26,268 nucleotides of DNA, taken from the NCBI GenBank assembly GCA_937967805.1, contig CALBTC010000282.1, positions 1-26,268 of the forward strand, written 5' to 3'. Both the position numbers and the translations under genes were made by a program. The notes under the pieces were generated by a model, which did not search any database, was not told where the DNA came from, and was given only the letters and a program-made list of their open reading frames with translations. This DNA is from an uncultured Anaerolineaceae bacterium (lineage in GTDB: Bacteria; Chloroflexota; Anaerolineae; Promineifilales; Promineifilaceae). Below are positions 6,335 to 16,639 of the stretch, piece after piece; position 1 is the stretch's first letter; every line of letters starts with the position of its first letter.

Positions 6335-7335
6335 ATGAGCTGCTAGAGCAGGTGCGCCAGGGCCAGATTCGGGCCATTGCCCGCTTAATTACCAGGGTAG
6401 AAAACAGTTCAGCGGCGGCGGAGCGGGCAATTCAGGCGCTGTATCCACATACCGGGCAGGCGCACATTGTTGGCATCACAGGTGCACCGGGAGCCGGCAA
6501 GAGTACAGTGGTAAACGGCTTGGTGCAAACCCTGCGCCGGCAGGACGCCCGCGTGGGCATCATTGCCGTGGACCCCAGCAGCCCGTTTACCGGCGGCGCT
6601 TTGCTGGGCGACCGGGTGCGGATGCGCGACTTGTCTGGCGATTCGGGGGTGTTTATCCGCAGCATGGCGTCGCGGGGCAGCCTGGGTGGTTTGGCGGGGG
6701 CGACGGCATCTGTTATAAAAATTTTGGACGCGGCCGGTTTTGACTATGTGCTGGTGGAAACGGTTGGCGCAGGACAGGCGGAGGTGGATATTGCCAACGC
6801 GGCCCACACCACGGTGGTCATAGAAGCCCCCGGCATGGGGGACGAGATTCAATCGATCAAGGCGGGCATTTTGGAGATTGCCGATATTTTGGTGGTGAAC
6901 AAAGCCGATCGGCCAGGGGCGGATCGGGCGGTACGCGCTTTGAAGATGATGCTGCATTTGGGCCCGGTAGGCGGTACGCGGCAGCACGGCCGTCTTTCAG
7001 CGAGCCCGTCCAGCGCCAATGGCAGCCCTCAACCGGGTTGGGATATTCCGGTATTGGAAACGGTGGCCACGGAAGACAAGGGAATGGATGCGCTGGCCGA
7101 TATGTTAGGCAAGCACATGACTTTTTTGCGCGAAAGTGGTGAGTGGCTTAAACGGGAGAAGGAGCGCAGTTGGCGCGAGGTGGAGATGCTGCTGCAACTT
7201 CGCTTTATGTCCCAGTTTCAGGCCGCGGTGCCCCGTGAAATGCGCGATTCTTTGTTAACGGCCGTTGCCCAACGTGAAGTTGATCCGTATACGGCCGTCA
7301 ACCAACTCTTATCAAAAACAGAAAGCGAGCATTAA
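6331..7335 (+). CDS. meaB: MeaB/ArgK-type GTPase, mutase chaperone
   Basis: A 334-residue G3E-family GTPase that protects and reactivates B12-dependent methylmalonyl-CoA mutase and gates cofactor loading. Motifs: Walker [10 protein letters not shown] (51-59), [15 protein letters not shown] (81-95), ETVGAGQ (143-149) and the guanine-specificity NKAD (190-193). The C-terminal helical part fits the dimerisation arm. Its ATG overlaps the stop of the B12-binding subunit by 4 nt, which strongly supports the mutase role over the old 'LAO/AO transport ATPase' label. A loop of about 25 residues after 211 is rich in Gly, Ser and Pro and includes a copy of the ACGGCCGT palindrome. This loop is variable in the family. 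Two further copies lie in the last 80 bp. Confidence 0.92.
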   Translation: MNELLEQVRQGQIRAIARLITRVENSSAAAERAIQALYPHTGQAHIVGITGAPGAGKSTVVNGLVQTLRRQDARVGIIAVDPSSPFTGGALLGDRVRMRDLSGDSGVFIRSMASRGSLGGLAGATASVIKILDAAGFDYVLVETVGAGQAEVDIANAAHTTVVIEAPGMGDEIQSIKAGILEIADILVVNKADRPGADRAVRALKMMLHLGPVGGTRQHGRLSASPSSANGSPQPGWDIPVLETVATEDKGMDALADMLGKHMTFLRESGEWLKREKERSWREVEMLLQLRFMSQFQAAVPREMRDSLLTAVAQREVDPYTAVNQLLSKTESEH

Positions 7336-7345
7336 GTATTGGATT

Positions 7346-8293
7346 ATGATGGCATACGGAGACATTAAACTTTTCGCCGGTTCGGGATGCCCTGAACTGG
7401 CTCAGCGCATTGCCGATTATATTGGTATTCCCGTGAGCGGCTGGGATATTGTTGATTTTCCCAATGAAAATTTGTTTGTCCGGCTGCACGGCAGCGTGCG
7501 CGGGCAGGATGTGTATTTGATCCAGAGCCATTCCCGGCCGGTTCACCGCAACATCATGGAGACGTTGATAGCCATCGACTGCCTGAAGCGGGATTCGGCG
7601 GCGCGGATTACGGTGGTGGTGACATACATCGCGTATGCGCAAAGCGACAAAGAAGAGTAGATCCCGGTCCCTATTGGATCACGCTTGCTGGCAGACATGA
7701 TCGAAGTGGCCGGTGCAGACCGCTGGATGACCATTGATTTACACGCGCAGCAAATCCAGGGATTCTATAAGATTCCCGGCGATTCTTTGACGGCCTTCCA
7801 TATTCTGGTGGACTATTTCATGGAGAAAAAGCTGGATGCTGTGGTGGTGACCCCCGACTTGGGATTTGCTAAACGCGGCCGTAATTTTGCCGCAGAACTC
7901 AATTTGCCGCTCGCTTTTGTGGAGAAGCGACGCATCGGCAACAAAATGGACCGCGAGGCTTTAACCTTGATTGGCACGGTAGAAGGCAAAGATGTCATCA
8001 TTGTGGATGATTTGGTAGATACGGCCGGATCAATTCAGGAAGCTGTGCAGCTCGTAAAATCGAAGGGGGCCAAAAACGTTTATACCGCATTTGTCCACCC
8101 GGTTTTGTCTGATCCGGCCACTGAGCGGCTGCGCCGCCTGCCTATTAAAGAAATTATTACGACGGATACGATTCCAATTCCGCCGGAAAAGATGCTATCC
8201 AACATGAAAATCCTGTCGGTTTGTGAGCTGTTAGGTGAAGTTATCATTCGTTCGCACGAAGGTCGTAGCGTCGGTGAACTGTTCAATGAGTAG
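7346..8293 (+). pseudogene. prs: Ribose-phosphate pyrophosphokinase with one in-frame TAG
   Basis: Read through one TAG at 7658-7660, this is a full-length 315-residue PRPP synthetase in a single frame. The enzyme makes phosphoribosyl pyrophosphate for nucleotide synthesis. The first part (to 7657) ends YAQSDKEE; the frame continues IPVPIGSRLLADMIEVAGADR, matching the family without gap, so the stop replaces one residue. After it are DLHAQQIQGF, TPDLGFAKRGRNFA, EKRR and the PRPP loop VDDLVDTAGS. The nearby substitution of Gln for the Arg usual in YARxD hints at relaxed constraint. Explanations are a sequencing error (CAG or GAG to TAG), a real nonsense mutation, readthrough, or two polypeptides. 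TAG is a normal terminal stop here, including at 8293. Start may be 7346 or 7349; the ribosome binding site is weak. Confidence 0.8.
7658..7660 (+). other. In-frame amber codon inside prs
   Basis: GAA GAG TAG ATC: the TAG falls where homologues have Gln, Glu or a similar residue between the SDK and the PxxxI parts of the conserved segment. Frame and length on both sides are intact. Confidence 0.85.
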
Positions 8294-8370
8294 GGCTTCT
8301 AACAAAAAATTAAGGCACCTTTGGTACACTAGCCCTCTTTTGCGTTGTAATTCCTTAAAGAAGAAGGCCT

Positions 8371-11300
8371 ATGTTTAAAAAACTTGTAGCTAAAATTGTT
8401 GGCGATCCCAACCAAAAAATTATTGATGACCTAAAACCCATCGTGAATGAAGTGGCGGCGCTGGAGCCGCAGATGCAGCAGCTTTCTCCTGAGGGGATGC
8501 GGGCCAAAACGGCCGAATTCAAAGACCGTTACGCGGCTGGCGTATCCCTGGATGATATGCTGCCCGAAGCGTTTGCCCTGGTGCGCGAAGCATCTGTGCG
8601 GACCACCGGCTTGCGCCATTACGATGTGCAAATTATGGGCGGCGTCCTGCTCCATCGCGGCGAAGTGGTGGAAATGCGCACCGGTGAAGGTAAAACCCTG
8701 GTAGGAACCTTGCCCCTGTATCTCAATGCGCTCACCGGCCAAGGTGTCCATCTGGTGACCGTGAATGAATACCTGGCCCGCCGTGACGGTGGCTGGATGG
8801 GTAAAATCTTCAATATTTTAGGCCTGACGGTGGGCTGTATTGGACCACAGAAATTTTCTGCTCTTTACGATCCTGACTACGTGAATCCGGGGGCAGATCT
8901 GGAAGATGAACGGCTGGTTCACTGGCGGCCCAGCACGCGCAAACAAGCTTATCTGGCCGACATCACTTACGGCATCAGCAGCGAGTTTGGCTTTGATTAC
9001 CTGCGGGACAACATGGCCACCAGCCGGGACAGACTGGTACAGCGTGACCTCGTTTTTGCCATTATTGACGAGGTGGACAATGTGCTGATTGATGAGGCAC
9101 GGACGCCGCTGATCATTTCCGGCCCGGCCGACAGTTCCGGTAAGGAATACAGCCGGTTTGCCGAATATGTGCGCCGTCTCAAGCGCAACACCGAAGAAGA
9201 TGAAGAGGCCGAACCCAACGGCCATTATGATTTAGATGAAAAAAGCCGTTCGATCAGCCTGACCGACATGGGTATTGCCGAGGTTGAGCAGCGCATCCCT
9301 GAAATCGACCCGGATGCGGGTGACAGCCTGTACGATCCCCGTTTTTTCCACCTGACTTATTACCTGGACAATGCGCTCAAGGCACAATATCTCTACAAGC
9401 GAGACGTACAGTACGTGGTGCAAAATGGTGAAGTCATCATTGTGGATGATTTTACTGGCCGCTTAATGCCGGGCCGCCGCTACTCTGAGGGTTTGCACGA
9501 GGCCATTGAAGCCAAAGAAGGCGTGCAAATCAAGCGGGAAACGGTGACGGTAGCGACCATTACATTGCAAAACTATTTCCGCCTGTTTGACAAGCTGGCC
9601 GGGATGACCGGTACAGCGCTGACGGATGCCGAAGAGTTCGACAAGATTTACGAGCTGGGCGTGACGCCGCTGCCCACCAATGTGGAATATATTGTCAATA
9701 ACAACGTGATTGATCTGGAAGAAAAGAGGGTAAAGGTCGATAACTCCGAACAGATTGTTTACGTTGATCCGGAAACACAGAAGCCGCGATTTTATAAACG
9801 GCTCGATCATCCAGATCAGATTTATGGTACCGAAGAAGCCAAAGATAAAGCAATTGTGCGTGAAGTGCAGCGCACGGTAGAGATGGGACGTCCGGTTTTG
9901 GTGGGTACAACCTCCGTCGAGCATTCCGAGACGATTGATCGGATGCTAACCCAAGCCAAGATTCCTCACACGGTTCTGAACGCCAAGATTCACCAATCGG
10001 AGGCGCTGGTGGTGGCTCAGGCAGGTCGTAAGCGGGCAGTGACTATCTCCACTAACATGGCTGGCCGTGGTACCGACATTTTGCTGGGCGGCAATCCTGA
10101 GGGGATGGCGGCGGAATTGTTGGAACGGGAGATGTTTAAACGGCCGCTTCTAACCCAACTTATCCAAATATATTTGGAACAGGGCGACGCTGCCGCGCGT
10201 GATTACACCAAAAACAACAGCAAGCTGGATGATGACTTGGTGCCCTGGATCATCTCCGAGAAAGAAATGCTGGATGCAGCCCTGGAAGAAATTGAAAGCC
10301 TACAGGTGATTGGCTACCTGACGCGCATTTTAGGTGAGCAGTATCAGCTAGAGTACGAACAAATCCGGCAGGTGATGCGCCTGATAACCGGCGGCCGTTT
10401 GGGCGAAGCCCGCGAATACCTCGAAGATCATGATAAGGATGTGGCGCTGGTAGAAGAAGCGCTCCGCCTGCGAGACCTGTACGTAGGGTATCAGCGTGCC
10501 CAAGGGGATAACGGTCTGCTGGCCCAGTTCCTGGCAGAAATCCTTTTTGAGCAGCATTACAATGCCCGCGCCGCGCTTATCCGCGCCGTTCTGAACAATA
10601 ACAAAGATGAGGCGAGGAAAGTGGTGCAAGCAGTACCGGGCATCTCCCAGCAGTGGATGGACAAGATTGCCAATTTGCGCCAGGAAACTGAAAAAGAAAG
10701 ACAGGAAGTATGGAACCTGGGTGGCCTGCACGTGATTGGCTCTGAGCGGCATGAATCCCGCCGTATTGATAACCAGCTTCGTGGGCGTGCCGCCCGTCAG
10801 GGCGACCCTGGCTCATCCCGCTTTTTCCTCTCCCTGGAAGACGACTTGATGCGCCGCTTTGGTGGCGAACGGCTCAAGAGCTGGATGTCTAAAGGGCTGC
10901 TGGCCAACATCCCTGAAGATATGCCGCTGGAGTTTGGTGTACTGGACCGCATGATTGAAAGTGCCCAGGAGCGGGTAGAAGGATACAACTTCGACATCCG
11001 CAAAAACATTGTGGAATATGATGACGTGATGAACCGTCAGCGTATGGCCATTTACGGCGAGCGTAAGGCCATTCTGATGGGTGAAGGGGTCGATTACGAC
11101 GAAAGAATCGATAATGCTTTTGCCAACGCCATTGCTCAGTTGGTGGATAACTACGTAGAAAACTACATACAGTTTGTGCGTGGTGAAATTGAGCGCGTGG
11201 TGGCTGAGTTCACTACTGAGGCGACCGATGCGATTAACATTAATGCTATTGTGGCCCGGTTGCGCGGCCTGCTGCCCGATATCGTTGAGCTCGACAAGGC

Positions 11301-12318
11301 AGAATTGGGTGAACTCTCCAGCGATAAGCTGATCGACCGGTTGATGATTCTGGTTTACGAAAATGAAGAAAACGGGGCCAATATATATCAACTCCTGCGG
11401 GCAATGGGGCGATTCCTGCCCTTGCTGCCACCCATTCCTAACCTCGGTTCGCTGGCTTCGCGCAAATCGGGGCAGGTGCAGGCCAAAGAGAATATCCGGC
11501 GCGAATATGTGGACCGCGTGCAAAGCTTCTACGATGAGTTTGTGGCAGATCATGTGGACCTGCCCACCGAGGAGCGGAATGCCATCTGGGAAGAGGCGGA
11601 AGAGGCGCTGAACCAGGCATTTTCGCAGTTTTCGTTGGATGGACTTTCTTTGAAATCGGCTGAATACCGACAGACGCGCTTTGCCAGCGAGGCCAATGCT
11701 GCGCTGCGCGAGCTTTTGCTAGATACCTTGTCGGCGCTGGATGGCCAGCAGCTAGAGGTTGCCCTGACGGCATACGTCAACAAGCAGCAAGACAAGTGGC
11801 GCGAGCAGATTGGTGAAGAAGAGTACCGCAATTTTCAGCGGCTGCTCCTGTTGAACTCCATCGACCGGGAATGGCGCGATTATTTAACGGCCGCAGACGA
11901 TCTGCGCCGTGAGATTGGCCTGGAAGCAGTCGGGCAGCGCGATCCCAAGGTGCAGTACAAGATTCGTTCGGCGCAAATGTTTAAAGATATGCGCAACAAC
12001 ATCGAGCAAAACATTGTGGACCGTTTCTTCTTCCAGGTGGAGCAGCACCGTGCCTTCATCCAGCAGCAAGAGGCTGAGATTGCTTACCAGACGCAGGCGC
12101 GAGAGGCTGGCTACCAGGTAGTGAAGCGAGAAAAAGGGCGCGGCGTGGAGCTGCGTCGCGATATGCCTAAAGTGGGGCGAAACGATCCGTGTCCGTGCGG
12201 CAGCGGCAAGAAGTACAAGCATTGTCATCTGCGGCAAGATATGGCGGCCCAAACATCTGGGGCAAACGGCCGTCCGGCACGATCGTCATCTGGTAAAAAG
12301 CGTCGTCGCCGTCGTTAG
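8371..12318 (+). CDS. secA: Preprotein translocase ATPase SecA, enlarged
   Basis: SecA drives proteins through the SecYEG channel. At 1315 residues it is far longer than the usual 800-1000. Motifs: Walker [10 protein letters not shown] (102-110), DEVD (233-236) with [20 protein letters not shown] (411-416), [10 protein letters not shown] (561-570), and [19 protein letters not shown] (784-802) with GRAARQGD. The C-terminal zinc site [13 protein letters not shown] (1274-1286) binds SecB or ribosomes in other bacteria. Extra segments: about 30 residues after 157, about 40 near 445-490, about 150 at 580-778 within the second nucleotide-binding domain, and about 150 in the helical wing region (900-1160). 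All are open reading frame with a charged, helical character. The tail ends in five Arg. AAGAAGG precedes the ATG. Confidence 0.96.
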   Translation: MFKKLVAKIVGDPNQKIIDDLKPIVNEVAALEPQMQQLSPEGMRAKTAEFKDRYAAGVSLDDMLPEAFALVREASVRTTGLRHYDVQIMGGVLLHRGEVVEMRTGEGKTLVGTLPLYLNALTGQGVHLVTVNEYLARRDGGWMGKIFNILGLTVGCIGPQKFSALYDPDYVNPGADLEDERLVHWRPSTRKQAYLADITYGISSEFGFDYLRDNMATSRDRLVQRDLVFAIIDEVDNVLIDEARTPLIISGPADSSGKEYSRFAEYVRRLKRNTEEDEEAEPNGHYDLDEKSRSISLTDMGIAEVEQRIPEIDPDAGDSLYDPRFFHLTYYLDNALKAQYLYKRDVQYVVQNGEVIIVDDFTGRLMPGRRYSEGLHEAIEAKEGVQIKRETVTVATITLQNYFRLFDKLAGMTGTALTDAEEFDKIYELGVTPLPTNVEYIVNNNVIDLEEKRVKVDNSEQIVYVDPETQKPRFYKRLDHPDQIYGTEEAKDKAIVREVQRTVEMGRPVLVGTTSVEHSETIDRMLTQAKIPHTVLNAKIHQSEALVVAQAGRKRAVTISTNMAGRGTDILLGGNPEGMAAELLEREMFKRPLLTQLIQIYLEQGDAAARDYTKNNSKLDDDLVPWIISEKEMLDAALEEIESLQVIGYLTRILGEQYQLEYEQIRQVMRLITGGRLGEAREYLEDHDKDVALVEEALRLRDLYVGYQRAQGDNGLLAQFLAEILFEQHYNARAALIRAVLNNNKDEARKVVQAVPGISQQWMDKIANLRQETEKERQEVWNLGGLHVIGSERHESRRIDNQLRGRAARQGDPGSSRFFLSLEDDLMRRFGGERLKSWMSKGLLANIPEDMPLEFGVLDRMIESAQERVEGYNFDIRKNIVEYDDVMNRQRMAIYGERKAILMGEGVDYDERIDNAFANAIAQLVDNYVENYIQFVRGEIERVVAEFTTEATDAININAIVARLRGLLPDIVELDKAELGELSSDKLIDRLMILVYENEENGANIYQLLRAMGRFLPLLPPIPNLGSLASRKSGQVQAKENIRREYVDRVQSFYDEFVADHVDLPTEERNAIWEEAEEALNQAFSQFSLDGLSLKSAEYRQTRFASEANAALRELLLDTLSALDGQQLEVALTAYVNKQQDKWREQIGEEEYRNFQRLLLLNSIDREWRDYLTAADDLRREIGLEAVGQRDPKVQYKIRSAQMFKDMRNNIEQNIVDRFFFQVEQHRAFIQQQEAEIAYQTQAREAGYQVVKREKGRGVELRRDMPKVGRNDPCPCGSGKKYKHCHLRQDMAAQTSGANGRPARSSSGKKRRRRR

Positions 12319-12403
12319 ACGAACGTTCAGACATAAGTGGGATACTGGGTAGCAAACAACTTTTTACGTCTCTTTCACCACGGATAATTGACGACTTTTC
12401 TAA

Positions 12404-12419
12404 AACATGGTTACATGTT
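12404..12419. promoter_or_regulatory. Inverted repeat upstream of the GAF kinase
   Basis: AACATG and CATGTT flank a 4-nt centre, a perfect inverted repeat about 100 nt before the kinase start. The shape suits a dimeric DNA-binding protein. The rest of the 202-nt spacer holds a GGCAGGC...GCCTGCC pair (about 12426-12476), a doubled CCTAAATTTA word, and no clear promoter. Confidence 0.3.
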
Positions 12420-12520
12420 GAGGTGGGCAGGCTTTATCAAGTTTTGCTAATTTGAGTTGTTGTAAAGGTTGCCTGCCTAAATTTAACCTAAATTTATAGA
12501 ATCCTAAAACTGATTGGCCT

Positions 12521-15500
12521 ATGCCCCACAGTAACGATCAGCTAAAAGCCCTCAACGCCCTGCAACAAAAGTTACAGACTGCCGCTTCCTGGGATGCTGT
12601 TCACGCGCTTCTTACACCTTTTGCTAATCAATATCTGGCTGCGGAATCGTTCCTGATCGTGCCAACGGCCGAACAAAGGGGTGATGTCTGGCCGATTGGC
12701 GGTACAGGCTATGCGCTAACGTTTACGCCGTCCCCAGAAGCATCAGATTTGGCCGAGTTAACCGCAGCCTTGTTGGCCGCTTGCCCCTTTTTGCAGGCGT
12801 ATCTGCCCCTCTCGACCGACCAGCAAAAACTACTGGAGCAAATTAGTCTGGCCATTGTGGAGCAAAGGCCGTTTGACCAGATCACCAACCAGATTACCGC
12901 TGCTTTTACCAATACGTTCCCCGGCTGCCGTGCCCGGCTGGTTTTGCGCGATCCGGGCCTTAAGCAGCTCAGCTTGCATACGCAGTTTGGCGAACCATCC
13001 GGCTGGCTGCCCGTTAATGAAGATAGCAACCTGGTTGACGTGCAGGAGACCACATTGCTGCCTGATGACGTGCAGCTTGTTTTGCCGGTGAAAACGGCCG
13101 TTGATGAGGTTCGCGCTTTTTTGCAGGTGACAGGCAGTTCGGTGGAAGAGTTGCGGCAAAAAACCGCCGTTTTTTCCTTGGTGGCCGGCTATCTTGGCGT
13201 GGCGCTGAGTAATCAGCAGTTGCTAGAGCAAGCCTGGCAGCGCGCCCATCAGTTAGAGACGATTTACCACGTTACAGAATCTGTCCGGGTTTTGAAACCG
13301 CTGCAGCAAACCCTGCAAGAAATTCATGATCAACTGCTGCATATTTTTAACCCGCCCACTTGCTACATCGCCCTTGTCGATGCCAACGAAGACGTTATCG
13401 AATTTCCCTGCGTTTTGGAAAATCGCCAGCGCATTACCTGGCAGCCGCTGCCCGTTAGCGACAAGGACAGCCTGGTTGCCTGGGTGATTAGAAACAAGGT
13501 TCCTTTTGCCACCGAAAATTGGCCATCAGAAGAGAAGCCGGTTCCCGGAATCAGTGGCGACGGGACACCGTATTCCATCATTTGTGTGCCAATGCGGCTG
13601 CACGGCGAAGTGCTGGGTGCGATTTCCATTCAAAGTGATGAGCCGGACGCCTTTGATGCAACCGATTTTCAGACGTTGACGTCTATTGCTGCCCACGTCG
13701 CCGTTATCATTAAAAATTCACGACTGTTTACCCAAACGCGAGAGTTGGTTGACCGGGGGGCGCATGATTACCAAACGGCCGTAGCCTTGCGACAGGCCAT
13801 TGCCGTCATCAGCACCTCACTGCAGGCAGATTCTGTCGTGAGCCACTTGTTGTTAGCCCTGGCAAACGTGGTCTCTTACCACAACGCCTTCGCTTTTCTA
13901 CTGACAGATAATGAACTCAAGCTCGTTTCCAGCCGGGATTTTTACGACCGGCCGGTTGTACCTTCAGCCAAAGAGGCAGAAGATATCTGGCGCAAACATC
14001 CGCTGGTCCAAGCCATCATTAAACAAGAAAAGCTTATTCGCATTGATGATGTTCGCGTCGATGACCGCTGGCAGCCGGTGCCCTACACAGAAAACACCCG
14101 CTCCTGGATGGGCGTGCCACTCTCGGCCGGTGGCGTCCTGCTGGGAATCCTCATTTTTGACAGCCAAATTGCCTCCGCCTTTGATCAGCGGGTAGAATGG
14201 TTGGCATCAACCCTGGCCGCACATGCTTCCGTAGCCATTCAAAACGCCATGCTGTTCCAGCAAACTGAACAGCAGTTGGCTGAATTGAGTACGCTTTACC
14301 AGGCCAGCGCCACCATGACCGCCAACCTGGATCAAGATTTTGTTTTGCAGACAGTTGTTTCAGAAATGGTGCGGGCGTTGCAGGTGGATAGTTGCACCAT
14401 TTTTGTTTGGGATCAAGAATTTCAGAAGCTTTATCCGGCTGCGTATAAAAACCAAATGCACATCAAGCATCGGGACCACGTTGAAGATGAGCCTTTGGTT
14501 GGTTTGAGCAGCATTGAGAATTTGGCTTCATACAGGGTTGTTCAACACGTTTTTGAAACGCACCAAATTGAAAATTTAAGAGCCGACAAACCGCGCAATC
14601 AGGATGAGACGGATTTTTTGCAGGCGGCTGGCTTGCAGTCGGCGATTTTGGTACCGTTAGTGCGACGTAATAAAGTATTAGGTTTATTGGCGCTCGGAGA
14701 TGTCGCTGAACCACGCAGCTACAAGCAAGGACAATTCCGATTGGCGCAAAACCTGGCAGGGCAGGCAGCAGTGGCTATTGAACATGCACATTTATTTGGA
14801 CAGGCACAGCGCCGCATCGAGGAGCTCTCCACGTTCCACGATATCGTGCTGCGCTTAAATGAGCCGTTACAGCTTAACGTAGTCTTGGATACGATTACGG
14901 AATCGGCGCTTAAACTCATTCCAGCAACCAATCTGCACATCTTTTTATATGATTCCGAGACCCAGACTTTCTCCAAGGGATCGGCTTTGTGGCGCGACGG
15001 CCGTCGCACCGCAGCAGTGGCTACCTTGCGTCCCCCTGGTGAAGGTTTAACCTCGACGGTTGTGCAGGAAGGCCGTCCCATTGTCATTAACGATGCCTCC
15101 AAGCATCCTTTTTACCAAAGTGAAACGGCTAGCAACTGGGGCATTTGCGCCATTGCCGGCTTCCCCCTGAAGTATGGCGAGAAAATTATTGGGGCGTTCA
15201 CCGCCACCTATTTGTATCCCCATACCTTTAGCGAAGATGAGCTGCTGCTCCTGAATTTGCTGGCCGAACAAGCGGCCGTAGCCATTCGCAATGCCAGCTC
15301 CTTTGCCGAGTCACAGCGCCGCCTGCGCGATATGTCTGCCCTAGTGGATATGGCCAAACAGGTGACCGGCAACCTGAAGCTGCAATCGGTGCTGCAAACG
15401 ACCGTACAAATCTTGCAGGGGCTGTTAAACGCTCGCGCCAGCACCATCACCATGCTTACCGACGATGGGGATGGGCTGGTTGTGAAAGCGGCCGTTGGCA

Positions 15501-16570
15501 TCAATCCTGAGTTTATGAACGCGCGAATGCAGCTGAGTGAAAGTATTTCTGGTGTGGTGGTGCAGAATGCGGAATTGGTCTACATCCGCGATTCTTACAC
15601 TGAATCGGATTTCCTCTTTTTTGATGAGGTGGTGCGCAGCTTATTGGTTGTACCTTTGATTGTGCGTGACAAACCGGTAGGCACGTTAACGATTGACAGT
15701 GACCGGCCCAACGCTTTTACCGAATCCGATACCCAGCTAATGACGATTGCCGCGGCGCAGGTAAGCGTGGCAATCGCCAATGCCCGCCTGTTTGAAGAGC
15801 TGGAAGATCGCGCCGCTGAACTAGCCATTGCTTATGAAGAGCTTAAAGAAAGTGACCGTTTGAAGGATGAGCTTGTCCAAAATGTGTCACATGAGTTGCG
15901 CACGCCGTTAACCTTTGTCAAAGGGTATGTTGATTTGCTGATGGATGGTGACAAAGGGTTGTTAACGGCTGAACAGCAGGAATATTTACAAATTGTGTCA
16001 GACAAAACGGATGATATTACTCGCATCATTGAAGACATTATTACATTGCAGCGGATTGATTCCGGGAATTTGCAGCTTGAAGTGATGTCGATGGCCGATT
16101 TGCTGCAAACGGCCGTTACCAGCCATCGCCTTGTTGCCGACAAAAAGGGATTGTCTATTGTTTGCTCTTTACCACCAGACCAAAAAGGGCTTGTTCGTAT
16201 TGATAAAGGACGTATGAACCAGGTGCTGGATAACTTAATTGGCAACGCTTTTAAATTTAGCCCCGATGGCGGCACGATTCGTCTGTCTATGGCTGAAAAG
16301 GAAGATGAAGTATTGGTCTCGGTGGTTGATGAAGGGATCGGGATGCCGGCCGAAAAACACCAGCGAATTTTTGAGCGTTTCTACCAGATTGATGGCTCTT
16401 CCCGCCGGCGCTTTGGCGGCACGGGCATTGGTTTGGCCATTGTTAAGCGCATTATCGATGCCCATGAGGGCAAAATTTGGGTGGAAAGCGAGCTCAATAA
16501 AGGAAGCGCCTTCTTGTTTACCCTGCCAATTGTAAAGCAGGATATTGCAGCAACCGTGCCAGACCTATAA
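12521..16570 (+). CDS. Soluble histidine kinase with six GAF-like domains
   Basis: A 1349-residue sensor kinase without membrane segments, hence cytoplasmic. GAF-like domains lie at about 100-230 (degenerate), 245-400, 417-575, 588-755, 767-925 and 937-1088, each closing with an AAxAAVAIxNAxLF-type helix. A coiled linker leads to the HisKA domain with H-box NVSHELRTPL (phospho-acceptor His1124), then an ATPase domain with N-box NLIGNAFKFSPDGG, VDEGIGM, RIFERFYQ and GTGIGLAIVK. GAF domains bind small ligands or chromophores; no bilin-type Cys motif was obvious. No response regulator is nearby, so the partner is encoded elsewhere. The ATG lacks a good Shine-Dalgarno sequence. Four copies of ACGGCCGT lie within the gene. 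Confidence 0.93.
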   Translation: MPHSNDQLKALNALQQKLQTAASWDAVHALLTPFANQYLAAESFLIVPTAEQRGDVWPIGGTGYALTFTPSPEASDLAELTAALLAACPFLQAYLPLSTDQQKLLEQISLAIVEQRPFDQITNQITAAFTNTFPGCRARLVLRDPGLKQLSLHTQFGEPSGWLPVNEDSNLVDVQETTLLPDDVQLVLPVKTAVDEVRAFLQVTGSSVEELRQKTAVFSLVAGYLGVALSNQQLLEQAWQRAHQLETIYHVTESVRVLKPLQQTLQEIHDQLLHIFNPPTCYIALVDANEDVIEFPCVLENRQRITWQPLPVSDKDSLVAWVIRNKVPFATENWPSEEKPVPGISGDGTPYSIICVPMRLHGEVLGAISIQSDEPDAFDATDFQTLTSIAAHVAVIIKNSRLFTQTRELVDRGAHDYQTAVALRQAIAVISTSLQADSVVSHLLLALANVVSYHNAFAFLLTDNELKLVSSRDFYDRPVVPSAKEAEDIWRKHPLVQAIIKQEKLIRIDDVRVDDRWQPVPYTENTRSWMGVPLSAGGVLLGILIFDSQIASAFDQRVEWLASTLAAHASVAIQNAMLFQQTEQQLAELSTLYQASATMTANLDQDFVLQTVVSEMVRALQVDSCTIFVWDQEFQKLYPAAYKNQMHIKHRDHVEDEPLVGLSSIENLASYRVVQHVFETHQIENLRADKPRNQDETDFLQAAGLQSAILVPLVRRNKVLGLLALGDVAEPRSYKQGQFRLAQNLAGQAAVAIEHAHLFGQAQRRIEELSTFHDIVLRLNEPLQLNVVLDTITESALKLIPATNLHIFLYDSETQTFSKGSALWRDGRRTAAVATLRPPGEGLTSTVVQEGRPIVINDASKHPFYQSETASNWGICAIAGFPLKYGEKIIGAFTATYLYPHTFSEDELLLLNLLAEQAAVAIRNASSFAESQRRLRDMSALVDMAKQVTGNLKLQSVLQTTVQILQGLLNARASTITMLTDDGDGLVVKAAVGINPEFMNARMQLSESISGVVVQNAELVYIRDSYTESDFLFFDEVVRSLLVVPLIVRDKPVGTLTIDSDRPNAFTESDTQLMTIAAAQVSVAIANARLFEELEDRAAELAIAYEELKESDRLKDELVQNVSHELRTPLTFVKGYVDLLMDGDKGLLTAEQQEYLQIVSDKTDDITRIIEDIITLQRIDSGNLQLEVMSMADLLQTAVTSHRLVADKKGLSIVCSLPPDQKGLVRIDKGRMNQVLDNLIGNAFKFSPDGGTIRLSMAEKEDEVLVSVVDEGIGMPAEKHQRIFERFYQIDGSSRRRFGGTGIGLAIVKRIIDAHEGKIWVESELNKGSAFLFTLPIVKQDIAATVPDL

Positions 16571-16639
16571 TTGTATTGTAAGTAAATGATGTCCCATTGG
16601 GTAAACAGCGTATTATCAATGTTCACGCAATAAAGAGAA

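Noticed and set aside
7346..8293. Genome-wide reassignment of TAG as a sense codon
   Set aside because: TAG is the normal end of secA, the adenosine deaminase gene, the 17735 gene and prs itself, so any readthrough at 7658 would have to be local.
8292..8336. Terminator between prs and secA (AGGGCT...AGCCCT)
   Set aside because: The stem is only 6 bp with a loop of more than 30 nt, too weak to call.
15832..16275. Antisense open frame of 147 codons inside the kinase gene
   Set aside because: It lies opposite conserved HisKA coding sequence, is Ser-rich and has no family features; it is a shadow of the real gene.
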